64,000 nucleotides of DNA. It comes from Acidobacteriota bacterium. Lineage in GTDB: Bacteria; Actinomycetota; Acidimicrobiia; Acidimicrobiales; Palsa-688. Location: assembly GCA_028876385.1 (NCBI GenBank), contig JAGWSF010000120.1, forward strand, positions 1-64,000. The letters run 5' to 3'. The notes beneath the pieces were generated by a model. It searched no databases and was not told the DNA's origin. It was given only the letters and a program-made list of their open reading frames with translations. The number at the start of each line of letters is the position of its first letter. The first letter of the stretch is position 1. Both the position numbers and the translations under genes were made by a program. Positions 25,830 through 34,778 of this stretch are shown here, piece after piece.

Positions 25830-26456
25830 TCAAGGTTCTGCGAACAGGGTTCGGCGCCAGATGGTGGCCAGGGTCTGCGCGGCCTCGGGTATGGGAAGGC
25901 CCTGGTCTCGGCCGTAGGTTTCGAGGAGGTACCGTTCGTTCATCCAGACCAGTGCGATGGCGGTCTGGGCTGGGTCGGCGATTTGGCACAGCCCTTGCTG
26001 GTGCAGGCCTTCTATTCGTGCTTGGACGGGGGCTACGAACGATTGGATGGCGGCGTGCCATGCCTGTTCGATGTCGGGGCTGCCGGCTGAGGCGTCGGCT
26101 AGGGCGAGCAGGAGCCGCCCGTGCTGGCAGAAGACCTCCGCTAGTGCGGTCGCCGCGGGAAGTAGCCCTTCGCGTGGGTCGACGTCGATGTTCAGCCACA
26201 GGTCCGCCGCTCGTCCGAGTTCGCCTCGGGCGTGGAGCAGCTGGCGGAGGAGGACCGCCTCGAGGTCGGGGAAATACCGGTAGAAGGCGGTCCGGGTGAG
26301 ACCGGCGCGGGTCATGACGTCTTCGATGCTGAGGTCCCGAAAGGGCCGGTCGGCCAAGAGCGCTTCGGTGGCGTCGAGGATGGCCTGCTCGATGGCTTCC
26401 CGCCGCCGGCGGAGCTGGGTGCGCCGGTCTGTGCGGGTTGGGGCCATTGCGCCCAT
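25830..26456 (-). CDS. TetR-family transcriptional regulator
   Basis: 208 residues. The N-terminal HTH is AILDATEALLADRPFRDLSIEDVMTRAGLTRTAFYRYFPDLEAVL, arranged as in TetR proteins. The C-terminal 140 residues are helical and would form the ligand pocket and dimer interface. It is divergent from the diiron protein gene, and an operator-like GTGAC-N5-GTCAC lies between them, so it probably represses that gene and itself until a ligand binds. Confidence 0.9.
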   Translation of the reverse strand: MGAMAPTRTDRRTQLRRRREAIEQAILDATEALLADRPFRDLSIEDVMTRAGLTRTAFYRYFPDLEAVLLRQLLHARGELGRAADLWLNIDVDPREGLLPAATALAEVFCQHGRLLLALADASAGSPDIEQAWHAAIQSFVAPVQARIEGLHQQGLCQIADPAQTAIALVWMNERYLLETYGRDQGLPIPEAAQTLATIWRRTLFAEP

Positions 26457-26464
26457 CCTATTCG

Positions 26465-26491
26465 GTGACGTACTGTGTGACAGGGCGTCAC
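26465..26491. promoter_or_regulatory. Putative TetR operator
   Basis: GTGAC (26477-26481) and GTCAC (26487-26491) form an inverted repeat with a 5-bp spacer. A further GTGACG half-site lies at 26465-26470. The cluster falls in the 66-bp gap between the divergent TetR and diiron-protein start codons, where an autoregulatory operator would be expected. Confidence 0.6.
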
Positions 26492-26522
26492 GGGGGTGGC
26501 GAAGAACAGAGGAGGGTCTATC

Positions 26523-27617
26523 GTGAGCGCTGCGGCGTCCGGCGATGAGCGTTCGACTGTCAATGAAACTCTGGCCGCGGCTACACGGTCTTGGGGGATT
26601 CCATCGACGGCCACCACCATGTTCGATTTCGCCTACACAGAGGGCCGCGAGCAGCTGTTGCGGCTGTATGACAAGGGGACCCGTCGCCAGTGGATCGGCT
26701 CGGACCGCCTGGACTGGGACCTCGAGGTCGACCCGGAGCGGCCGGTGGGGATGCCCGACGAGATCCACCCCCTGTTCGGTACCGAGTGGTGGGAGAAGAT
26801 GACCGAGGCGGAGAGGAACGAGGCGCACCGCCACCTGGAGGCCTGGCGGTTCAGCCAGTTCATGCACGGCGAGCAGGGCGCTTTGATCTGCACGGCCAAG
26901 ATCGTCCAGACGGTCCCCGACATCGACTCGAAGTTCTATGCGGCCACCCAGGTGATCGACGAGGCCCGCCACGTGGAGGTCTACAGCCGGTACTTGCACG
27001 AGAAGGTGCAGCTGGTCTACCCGCTCAACGCCAACTTGGCCAGCCTGTTGGACGACACGATCCAGGATTCGCGCTGGGACATGACCTATCTGGGGATGCA
27101 GGTGCTGATCGAGGGTTTGGCCCTGGCCGCGTTCGGCGTCATCCGCAACATGGCCACCGAGCCGCTGGGAAAGGCGCTCAACGCGTATGTCATGCAAGAC
27201 GAGGCCCGCCACGTGATGTTCGGACGTCTGGCGCTGCGGGACTACTACCCTCAGCTCACCCAGGCCGAGCGCGACGAGCGCGAGGAGTTCTGTGTCGACG
27301 CCTGCTACCGGATGCGGGACCGCTTCTTGGGCGAGGAGGTCTGGGAACGCCTCGGCCTGCCCGCGGAGGTGGCGGAATACGTCGAGCACAGCGAACTGCA
27401 GCGCACCTTCCGCAGCTATCTATTCACCAGAATCGTGCCCATCCTGCGTGACATCGGCCTTTGGGGCCCGAAGATACGCAAGGCGTTCACCGACATGGAC
27501 GTCATCGGTTTCGCCGACAGCGACATCGACGCCGAGATGGCCAACGACGAACAGGCCGCCGAGGAGTACGACCAGAAGCACATGGCCCACCTTCGAGCCG
27601 TCGCCGAAACGCCCTGA
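26523..27617 (+). CDS. Ferritin-like diiron oxygenase
   Basis: 364 residues from GTG 26523, with AGGAGGG upstream. Helical bundle with iron ligands in HGEQGAL, DEARHVEVY, IEGLAL and DEARHVMFG, the two-fold E..ExxH pattern of diiron carboxylate proteins. The size and repeated DEARHV motif resemble AurF-like N-oxygenases or ribonucleotide-reductase-like oxidases more than storage ferritins. The reaction is unknown: amine oxidation, hydroxylation or oxidative defence are all possible. It is controlled by the divergent TetR gene and is the first complete island gene on the plus strand. Confidence 0.82.
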   Translation: MSAAASGDERSTVNETLAAATRSWGIPSTATTMFDFAYTEGREQLLRLYDKGTRRQWIGSDRLDWDLEVDPERPVGMPDEIHPLFGTEWWEKMTEAERNEAHRHLEAWRFSQFMHGEQGALICTAKIVQTVPDIDSKFYAATQVIDEARHVEVYSRYLHEKVQLVYPLNANLASLLDDTIQDSRWDMTYLGMQVLIEGLALAAFGVIRNMATEPLGKALNAYVMQDEARHVMFGRLALRDYYPQLTQAERDEREEFCVDACYRMRDRFLGEEVWERLGLPAEVAEYVEHSELQRTFRSYLFTRIVPILRDIGLWGPKIRKAFTDMDVIGFADSDIDAEMANDEQAAEEYDQKHMAHLRAVAETP

Positions 27618-27713
27618 CCGGAGACCACCCTGGAGGGAGGGCCTAAGTTAGGTCTGTCCACGGCCTTGGGTCGATCCCGATCGCCGGCCAGATGATGTCC
27701 CGTACAGAACTGC

Positions 27714-28282
27714 CTAGTTAGGCTGGCCGGGGCTGACAGGGCCGAAGATCATCCCGAGAGGCACGTACCTGCCGGACCACCGCTCATCGAGTGGGCCGTC
27801 CCATGAGATGCCATACGTGCCGAGCACTCCGCCCCACCCGGCATGCGCGGGCGGCAAGGGCACGCACTCGGACGGCCCGCTGAGGTCGTAACGCAGACAC
27901 TCGGGGTCGACCTCGATAGCGTGCTCGAAGTCGATCGCATCGGTCGCCCACCGACGAGCACGACGTTTTCGATATGAAGGTTGTCCCGGTGACAGATGCC
28001 CCGAGCGTGAATCCCGTGCACGAGGGCGAACACCTTCGGGCGCGTCGCCGCCACTTCCTCTGGGTTTGCTGACGTAAACCAATTTGTCAGAGGCGTTCCG
28101 GTCGCCTGGACGACACCCCCCTGGGGACCGATACCCGGCTCCCACCGGATAACGGGCGGAGTCAGGCCTTGAGCCGCCAGCCGCTCGAGGTGGCTTCGGG
28201 CGAACGCTGCCTCTTCCGCGCAGCAGAATTGGCGCAGGTGTCAGCCAGTTATCGTCACGAGCTCCGTTGGGTTCTCGACCAT
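27714..28282 (-). pseudogene. Decayed protein-kinase-like gene
   Basis: Reading leftward from ATG 28282, a frame gives MVENPTELVTITG and meets TGA at 28241-28243. It then continues with RSHLERLAAQGLTPPVI and HGIHARGICHRDNLHIEN (HRD catalytic loop and Asn) until about 27950. There a one-base shift moves the reading into another frame with DAIDFEHAIEVD (DFG-like Asp) and WDGPLDERWSGRYVPLG, ending at TAG 27714. The combined reading is a small kinase-like or aminoglycoside-phosphotransferase-like fold. One nonsense codon and one frameshift argue for a pseudogene. A sequencing error could explain one of the lesions but hardly both. Confidence 0.65.
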
Positions 28283-28605
28283 ACGTCAGGGTATTTAGGA
28301 CGACGACCCACCGACGCGCTCATCCGCTCGTGACTGAATCCGTCGCCCGGCACCAGATTCGCATCAACATCAGTGTGCCAGAATTCGCAGGGTGCCGCCT
28401 GTCCCAGTTCGCCGGGTAGTGGGAAACGCCAGAGGAGTTAGCGCAGCAGTGCTACTGCGGTCGCGAATGTCTCCTCGCCGATGTTCTTCGCAGACACCGA
28501 CGACCGTTGCACATTGCTAGCCCACCTGCATCTCGGAGACCTCTCTAGCTCTGGGATCGCTATCGTCCAGAGTCGTTGGCCCCTGAGACCAATAAAGAGG
28601 GCCCC
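28283..28605. other. Intergenic, no supported gene
   Basis: 323 bp. A short leftward reading ending near 28437 (AKNIGEETFATAVALLR) could be the tail of a lost gene, but nothing upstream of it is convincing. No promoter or repeat stands out. Confidence 0.4.
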
Positions 28606-29100
28606 TTACTCAAGCTTCTCGGTCAGGAGGCTGAACATCCATCGCTGCGATGGCAGAGTGACCGGTAATGGCTCGAACGAGACCGAATGGTAACCGGCGA
28701 ACTCCACGCCTACGACGCGCTCGGCTACCCGCCGTGCCCCTTCCTCGCCGCCCCCAGCCGCGTCGATGAACGCCTTCAGACATCGTTGCCACCATTTCCC
28801 GCCCGGAGAATCCTTCAAATCGGGGTGGAGGTAATGGAACGGCCACTCCCTAACCTCCTGCCGAAGATTCTTCTGGATGTGGTCCTGCAACATTGTACTG
28901 CCGTGCCACTGAGGATCGTCGACGGCCACCCCCGGGTTGAGGCTCAATAGCACGATCGGCGCTTCAAGCCGACCAACCCACGGCTCGGGTATCAGCGAAA
29001 GATCGATCCTCGTCGGTGCGTCGGCGGCCTTGTAACGATTGAAGGTCTCGATGTACGGCCGGTCCTCGGGAAGGAACCACTTATTGTCATCATGGACCAA
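28606..29100 (-). CDS. Unknown protein, possibly uracil-DNA-glycosylase-like fold
   Basis: Up to 164 residues if started at TTG 29100; the true start is uncertain. VGRLEAPIVLLSLNPGV resembles the first motif of uracil-DNA-glycosylase-like folds, and KWWQRCLKAFIDAA and EFAGYHSVSFEPLP follow. I cannot confirm the family. The 5' part overlaps the 3' part of the preceding leftward gene in another frame. The two together read like one protein broken by a frameshift near 29100, so this may be the C-terminal half of a damaged gene. Confidence 0.5.
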   Translation of the reverse strand: MVHDDNKWFLPEDRPYIETFNRYKAADAPTRIDLSLIPEPWVGRLEAPIVLLSLNPGVAVDDPQWHGSTMLQDHIQKNLRQEVREWPFHYLHPDLKDSPGGKWWQRCLKAFIDAAGGGEEGARRVAERVVGVEFAGYHSVSFEPLPVTLPSQRWMFSLLTEKLE

Positions 29101-29408
29101 GTCGTTGTCACACCCCGAGGCCCATGGGCAGCGGCATCGAGGGCGAGCAGGTAGGCATAGTGCCGCTGACTCGGAGAAGTCCCGCCGAATCGGAGCATGC
29201 GGCATTCAGCGAATAGAGCTGCACGCAGGTCGTCCGGCTCCATCCAAGTGAAACCTGACTCGATCCACCTCGACCGGACGTCGGACGCCAGTCTCTCCGC
29301 CGCCTCCGTGGTTCCGCCCACGTGGGCGTAGCCATCGAAGGCCATGGCTCGATCGAATAACCGGGCGAAGTCTTCTTGCTCCACGGTGCCGATGCCGTCG
29401 TCCACCAT
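28992..29408 (-). CDS. Unknown protein, possibly the N-terminal half of a frameshifted gene
   Basis: 138 residues from ATG 29408. The part to about residue 105 looks real (FDRAMAFDGYAHVGG, FTWMEPDDLRAALFAE, RMLRFGGTSPSQRHYAYLL). The last 33 residues are Thr/Arg/Pro-rich and look like an out-of-frame tail, because the other frame carries a better protein there. Either the two genes overlap by about 109 bp or a single ancestral gene suffered a frameshift. No family recognised. Confidence 0.5.
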   Translation of the reverse strand: MVDDGIGTVEQEDFARLFDRAMAFDGYAHVGGTTEAAERLASDVRSRWIESGFTWMEPDDLRAALFAECRMLRFGGTSPSQRHYAYLLALDAAAHGPRGVTTTWSMMTISGSFPRTGRTSRPSIVTRPPTHRRGSIFR

Positions 29409-29632
29409 GCACAGAGCATTACAGATGATTGTGACGCCCGCTGTTGTGGATGAAAGGGACGGGTCTTGAGTGTGGTCGGAATCAGTCGGCGTGGGGGACG
29501 CCCATAATCGCGGGCGGTGGTGTCCCCGAAGATCGGAGGCCGCCCGCCCCGGATCGCCGGCTGCCGGGCGCCAATTGCGATCGCGTGAACGGGCGCGACT
29601 GGTGTCCAGCTCTACTCCTTCGAGAATTCCGG

Positions 29633-30187
29633 TCAAAAGCCGCGGATGAGTTTGGAGAGCGTTGTCGCCGCGGCCGCAAGGGCGGGGTGCGTTGAGATGT
29701 CCTCCACCTCGACCACCGCGAGTCCGGCGATGTCCCAAAGGGCGAGGGTCGTCCATGGCGGGCGGTGGTAGGACCACCATTGGATGCCGCTCCATGACCC
29801 TTCGGCAAAGATGCGAGCTGCGATCTGTTGGGTACGCGGCCGGTTGCGGATAACTACGTGGGTAGTACGTATCCCGCGTTGCGACAACACCCTGGCGTCG
29901 TCGAGATCGAGGAGAGGGTGTGCCTCCTCATCGAACCGGAACGTGGCCAAGGCCTTCACGGAACCAGGCAACGCGGGGAACTGGAGCATCTTCGGGGTCC
30001 AGCGGACGAGGTTCCCGAAGGTCTCTCCGATGGCTGCCTCAGGTGACGGCGACAAGTACATGGTGGTGTACAGGTTCGGGTTATCCCAGCGGCCCCTACC
30101 CTGAGCTGCTACCTCGACATAGAGCGGATGACCAGGATCGCCCGTTGGTGAGGTCTCCAAGTAGGGGAAGACTCGATAGAGCAGCAC
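29633..30187 (-). CDS. RES-domain toxin
   Basis: 184 residues. LLYRVFPY at the start, GRGRWDNPNLYTTMYLSPSPEAAIGETFG in the middle and a late SWSGIQWWS pattern fit the RES domain: Arg near the N-terminus, Tyr-x-Ser strand, Glu helix. Known RES toxins degrade NAD+. It lies 2 bp after the stop of the Xre/ParS-like gene, the usual antitoxin-first order. A bacteriostatic toxin maintained by the island is the likely role. Confidence 0.8.
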   Translation of the reverse strand: MLLYRVFPYLETSPTGDPGHPLYVEVAAQGRGRWDNPNLYTTMYLSPSPEAAIGETFGNLVRWTPKMLQFPALPGSVKALATFRFDEEAHPLLDLDDARVLSQRGIRTTHVVIRNRPRTQQIAARIFAEGSWSGIQWWSYHRPPWTTLALWDIAGLAVVEVEDISTHPALAAAATTLSKLIRGF

Positions 30188-30189
30188 GG

Positions 30190-30792
30190 TCAGGCGTAGG
30201 CGCCTGCAGCCTCAGCCTCGATCGCTTCAAGGACTGGCCCGGATCCGTTCACACGCAGAACGTCTATCGGGCGGGCCCCATCGAGAAATGCGTTAGCGCC
30301 CTCTAGCCAGTCACCAATGACGTCCTCGTCCCAAATGAGCTGAAGACGGGCGATGATGTGGTCTAGGTCTACCAGCAGGGGGGCGACCTGAGAACTGGGC
30401 ACCTCTACAGCCTTTCGCCACCGGGATGGTTGACTCTCTGATACGCCGAGAACTGCTGCCGCTCGGCGGTTGCCGAGAACCCGGACTACCTGGTCGGCCC
30501 GAACCTCGGGTTGCCAGCTGGTGGACGTGCCTGCCGTAGCCGCTTGGGAGGATGCTGTCGCCCCGGTGCTCCCCTTGCTGGTGGGTGTGCGTTTGGCCGT
30601 TCCTGTCTTGGTCGAACCAGCCGCCGATGTCTTGGCGACTGCCTTCTTGGCCGCCTTCGTCGTCTTGGAAGTCAGCTTGGTCATGCCGGACGCCTTGGTG
30701 CCCAGCGCCGCGACGGTCCTCTTGGCTGGCACTCTCTTTGGGGGCTGGACGGCTCGAGCTCCACGGCGGTCCGACTCTCTCATGCCACCCAT
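30190..30792 (-). CDS. Xre/MbcA/ParS-type antitoxin with Lys/Ala-rich N-terminal extension
   Basis: 200 residues from ATG 30792 (alternatives exist). The C-terminal 100 residues hold an HTH-like region (RVLGNRRAAAVLGVSESQPSRWR) and the MbcA/ParS helical domain (LIWDEDVIGDWLEGANAFLDGARPIDVL), which binds and covers the RES toxin. The first 90 residues are rich in Lys, Ala, Thr and Ser (e.g. KTTKAAKKAVAKTSAAGS), like the tail of histone H1. This is not usual for this antitoxin family. It is followed by the toxin gene. Confidence 0.75.
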   Translation of the reverse strand: MGGMRESDRRGARAVQPPKRVPAKRTVAALGTKASGMTKLTSKTTKAAKKAVAKTSAAGSTKTGTAKRTPTSKGSTGATASSQAATAGTSTSWQPEVRADQVVRVLGNRRAAAVLGVSESQPSRWRKAVEVPSSQVAPLLVDLDHIIARLQLIWDEDVIGDWLEGANAFLDGARPIDVLRVNGSGPVLEAIEAEAAGAYA

Positions 30793-31099
30793 ACTACCCC
30801 ACCCAAAGAATTCCTTGGGTGCGCTGAACCTCCATCTCCCCGGTGAGAGGACACCGACGAGTCGCTCAACAGCAGTGGCTAAGGTTGAGAAAGTCCCATA
30901 ACGTCGCCTCATAGTGTCCTCCATCGTCAAGAGGCGGGGTGACTCGGATCGCCGGCTGCCGGACGCCCCCGTCGGCTCTCGGGGGTGTTGAACATTATGC
31001 TCGGCCTGACATGATGAATAGCGAAAGGAGCTGAGAGCGCCGAGTACGAGTGCGGGGCGCGTGGCCAGCCGTAACCGGATGCGCTGTTGTTCTGGTCGC
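30793..31099. other. Intergenic upstream of the RES/Xre pair
   Basis: 307 bp between the Xre gene start and the stop of the 160-residue gene. It should contain the toxin-antitoxin promoter. The frame of the antitoxin stays open to 30930, so the true start may lie further upstream than annotated. No clear operator palindrome seen. Confidence 0.4.
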
Positions 31100-31582
31100 C
31101 TACAGATGGGAGCGGAAGGCAGCGTCGTGGTCGTCTACCAATGGATCGTCGAGATCGGTGAGGAAGAAGGCGATGAAAGTGCTTTCAGGACCGGCCTGTT
31201 GTAGCAGTCGTCGCCATGACCAAAGGTTGGGGTGGTCCCAGTGTGTCGCGGCCTCAGCCGGCGTCAGGGCGTCGACGGCACACGAGAAGTCCTCGGTGCT
31301 CAAGGGGAAGGTTCCCGTTTGGTTGGTGTAGCCGCAGAAGGCGGCAAGTACTGCGGCGGGAAGCCGGTGCTCGCTGTGTGGGTCGTTGACATGGCCGAAG
31401 GTCAGATGCCCGTCGTCCAGACGAGCGACGCTGTACGCGACGGGTGGCTTGAAGCCGGGTATCCGGTCGGAAAACCGCTGACGAGCAGCGAGTAGGTCGG
31501 CGTCGGTGACCCATCGTTCCTCGTTTACAGCATCAGGATCCCTGCTCGGCATCGTCACGCCCAACGCCGGCTTGCGAGCCAT
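31100..31582 (-). CDS. Unknown protein linked to vapBC
   Basis: 160 residues, soluble and acidic at the C-terminus (FLTDLDDPLVDDHDAAF). Readable blocks are WVTDADLLAARQRF, VARLDDGHLTFGHVNDPHSEHRLP and THWDHPNLWSWRRLLQQAG. I do not recognise the family. It starts 10 bp after the vapC stop on the same strand, so it is probably the third gene of that operon. It could be a partner, a second antitoxin, or unrelated cargo. Confidence 0.6.
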   Translation of the reverse strand: MARKPALGVTMPSRDPDAVNEERWVTDADLLAARQRFSDRIPGFKPPVAYSVARLDDGHLTFGHVNDPHSEHRLPAAVLAAFCGYTNQTGTFPLSTEDFSCAVDALTPAEAATHWDHPNLWSWRRLLQQAGPESTFIAFFLTDLDDPLVDDHDAAFRSHL

Positions 31583-31592
31583 GCGGGTACGC

Positions 31593-32006
31593 TCAAATCG
31601 TCACGACGGTGATGGGTCGGTCGCCCGCAACGGTATGAGCATCACCGGGATCGCTGGTTAGAACGGTGATCCGGTCGGCATCGCTCGATCGAATAACGGC
31701 ACCGAGATGGGAGTCGGCTACCGACGCCTGCGTACCTTCTCGGATCGACGCCGCGGTGTTTGCTTGAGCTGCGTCGAGGACCTCGTCCGCGATCCTCAGG
31801 CGGTTGGCGAAGGCCCACGAAACTGCTGTGCGGTCCCAACCAGCCTCGACCCGAACCGTGGTCGGAACTTGAATGTTGACCGGAACAGCGCGGCGCTTTC
31901 TCTGGGTGACGACTTGGACGTGGCTGAGTACTCTCCGGTGCTTCGGGTGGTCGACGGTTCCAAGAGCCTGAACAGCTTCGTTGTCTAAAAGGATGAGGCT
32001 GGTCAT
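31593..32006 (-). CDS. PIN-domain ribonuclease toxin (VapC-like)
   Basis: 137 residues from ATG 32006, overlapping the antitoxin stop (ATGA). LILLDNEAVQAL gives the first catalytic Asp, a central Glu lies in the VRVEAGWDR stretch, and VADSHLGAVI and LTSDPGDAHTV give later acidic residues. VapC toxins cut tRNA or rRNA. The order (antitoxin, toxin, overlap) is typical. Confidence 0.78.
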   Translation of the reverse strand: MTSLILLDNEAVQALGTVDHPKHRRVLSHVQVVTQRKRRAVPVNIQVPTTVRVEAGWDRTAVSWAFANRLRIADEVLDAAQANTAASIREGTQASVADSHLGAVIRSSDADRITVLTSDPGDAHTVAGDRPITVVTI

Positions 32007-32416
32007 GCCGAGGCGCTGGCTCGGGCTTCGGCCCACAGCAAGACGTCATCAGCGTCGGCGTTGGGGTGGGTGCGGGTGATCTCAGCGGCGGCCTGGCGAA
32101 GCAGCCCAGTCCGGCCGGCCAGGGGATGACCATCAAGTTCGGCAGCCGCAATCGCCAACTCGGCCAAACCGGGCCGTGCCTGAGGGTGTTGTTCGTAGTG
32201 GGCGTCGAGGACAGCTTGCATGACGACGGCTTCGAGCATCGCCCTCAGGGCAGTCGCCGTCAGCGCCGTCGTCGAAGGTGCGATCCCCAGCTCACGAACC
32301 GCCACCGTCGCAGCGTCCCGAAGAGCGACCGGCAGACGCATCGACGTGTTGGTGGTCTCTACCGCTGAGCTGTCGAGCAAGCGGGTGATCTGCTCGATGG
32401 CCTCCTCGTTCCTCAT
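32003..32416 (-). CDS. VapB-like antitoxin
   Basis: About 137 residues from ATG 32416; other in-frame starts up to 32479 are possible. The N-terminus holds a ribbon-helix-helix-like pattern (TNTSMRLPVALRDAATVAVRELG). The C-terminal half is helical and Ala-rich and probably wraps the toxin. It is longer than a standard VapB. An inverted repeat just upstream is a likely autoregulatory operator. Confidence 0.65.
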   Translation of the reverse strand: MRNEEAIEQITRLLDSSAVETTNTSMRLPVALRDAATVAVRELGIAPSTTALTATALRAMLEAVVMQAVLDAHYEQHPQARPGLAELAIAAAELDGHPLAGRTGLLRQAAAEITRTHPNADADDVLLWAEARASASA

Positions 32417-32424
32417 GAGCAACC

Positions 32425-32444
32425 GTACCACAGCCATGTGGTAC
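32425..32444. promoter_or_regulatory. Operator-like palindrome before the vapBC pair
   Basis: GTACCAC (32425-32431) and GTGGTAC (32438-32444) form a perfect 7-bp inverted repeat with a 6-bp spacer, 8 bp upstream of the chosen antitoxin start. A further GTACC-like half-site lies just beyond (32450-32454). The place and shape fit autoregulation by the toxin-antitoxin complex. Confidence 0.6.
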
Positions 32445-32583
32445 AGGACGTACCATCTCATAAGACTCACCCGGACCATCCCGATATCTCAATTCCAGGG
32501 GTGCCCTCAATCTCCGGTTCGCGGGCGCTTATCAAAGGCCGCCGCGCGGCCAGAAGAGACGTCTTGGCTCAAACGGGGCGTAC

Positions 32584-32817
32584 TCAAGAAACCTCGTGAG
32601 AGTCCAGCCACTCCTCATACCAGTCGTGGCGGACCCGGATGTCGCCGTTCTTGAGGCGGATGCTCCTGGGAAACCAAGGTGCGCCGCGAGCGGACCACTT
32701 GTAGGCGGTGCTGGTGGACACGCCGAGATCGGCGGCAATCTGGCGGATGGTGATCCATCGACCGCTCGGGCGCCTGGTCTCTCCCTCGACCTTGGCGTCG
32801 GTGGTTGCGTCGCTCAT
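32584..32817 (-). CDS. AlpA/excisionase-like HTH protein
   Basis: 77 residues. ITIRQIAADLGVSTSTAYKWSARG is a winged or MerR/AlpA-like HTH, followed by a short strand region (RLKNGDIRVRHDWYEEWL). Such small proteins direct excision or regulate integrase genes of actinobacterial elements. It is 6.4 kb from the integrase gene rather than beside it. Its start overlaps the stop of the upstream broken gene (ATGA), which suggests ancestral translational coupling. Confidence 0.75.
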   Translation of the reverse strand: MSDATTDAKVEGETRRPSGRWITIRQIAADLGVSTSTAYKWSARGAPWFPRSIRLKNGDIRVRHDWYEEWLDSHEVS

Positions 32818-33208
32818 GCCGATCCCGTCCCGAACAGGTTGGCCATGAACGGCTCCGTGTGCCAGGGGGTCAGGCGGAGCCACGACGGATAGGTGGTGCG
32901 GAGGTGCAGGGCGTGTCCCGGTTTGCCGTGGGCGATGACGCTCTCCGGCAAGAGCGGGTCCAGGCGGGTGGTGGTGGTGTGCTGAGTATGGAGTAGGCCG
33001 CGGGCCGGACCGGACGGTGGTGGCGGACCCAGCCGGTCGATCAGGTGGGGCCGGGGTCAGCCAGGGCGGCATCGCGGACCGCCCGGCGGTCGACGGTGAG
33101 CCCAGGGGTAGCCGGGGTCTGGGCGCCGCTGCGGGACAGCTGGTGGGCCGGGTCCCGGTAGGGGTCCGAAAGCTCCGCCGGCTCGAACCGGGTCGGCGGC
33201 AGGGGCAC
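32814..33208 (-). pseudogene. Broken unknown gene coupled to the AlpA-like gene
   Basis: Two leftward frames join into one protein-like reading. The first runs from GTG 33208 (TRFEPAELSDPYRDPAHQLS, VDRRAVRDAALADPGP) to TGA at 33041-33043. The second takes over around 33041-33056 and continues (LLPESVIAHGKPGHALHLRT, YPSWLRLTPWHTEPFMANLF) to TGA at 32814, overlapping the AlpA start. I read this as one gene with a frameshift and probably a lost 5' end. In related elements a replication initiator often precedes such an HTH gene, but I cannot recognise one here. Confidence 0.45.
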
Positions 33209-33318
33209 CTGGTGTTAAGCGACACGCTGGTTGAGGATGTAGGGGTGTCCTGGCGACACTGAAGTCCAGGATGTTGGCCGGCACCCCTGCCGCCGACGGC
33301 GAGACAGGCGGCGCTCAT

Positions 33319-33614
33319 TCGCTCGAGCGGGGACCAGGCGGCGCCGCCCGGTCGCCGCCCCGTGATCCCCTGCGGGCCGGTGAGGCCCCGCAGCCGCTCC
33401 ACCAGCACTCCCGGCCGCTCGGGGCCGAGGTGGGCGCCGTGGACCACGGCCGGCTGGACGGCCGTGACGACCGCCTCGAGACCGGTTGCGTCGAGCCCGC
33501 CCATGCCGGCTCCCCAGTGGGCGACTACCGGTGCCGCCGGGTTGGCCACGTCGAGCACCAGCGACACCCCGGCGGCCCGCAGGTGGACCGGGGCCACGAC
33601 CGGCTGGGGGGTGT

Positions 33615-33618
<4 letters not shown>
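33319..33618 (-). pseudogene. Truncated alpha-galactosidase (GH36) N-terminus
   Basis: From ATG 33618, overlapping the galK stop (ATGA), about 100 residues resemble the N-terminal beta domain of GH36 alpha-galactosidases: VHLRAAGVSLVLDV, VVAHWGAGMG, LRGLTGPQGITGRRPGG, AAWSPL. After about 33319 similarity is lost, although the frame stays open. No catalytic domain follows. I infer that the gene was cut by a deletion or insertion at the island's 33.0-33.3 kb junction. It would have been the last gene of the galactose operon. Confidence 0.65.
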
Positions 33619-34774
<1,156 letters not shown>

Positions 34775-34778
<4 letters not shown>

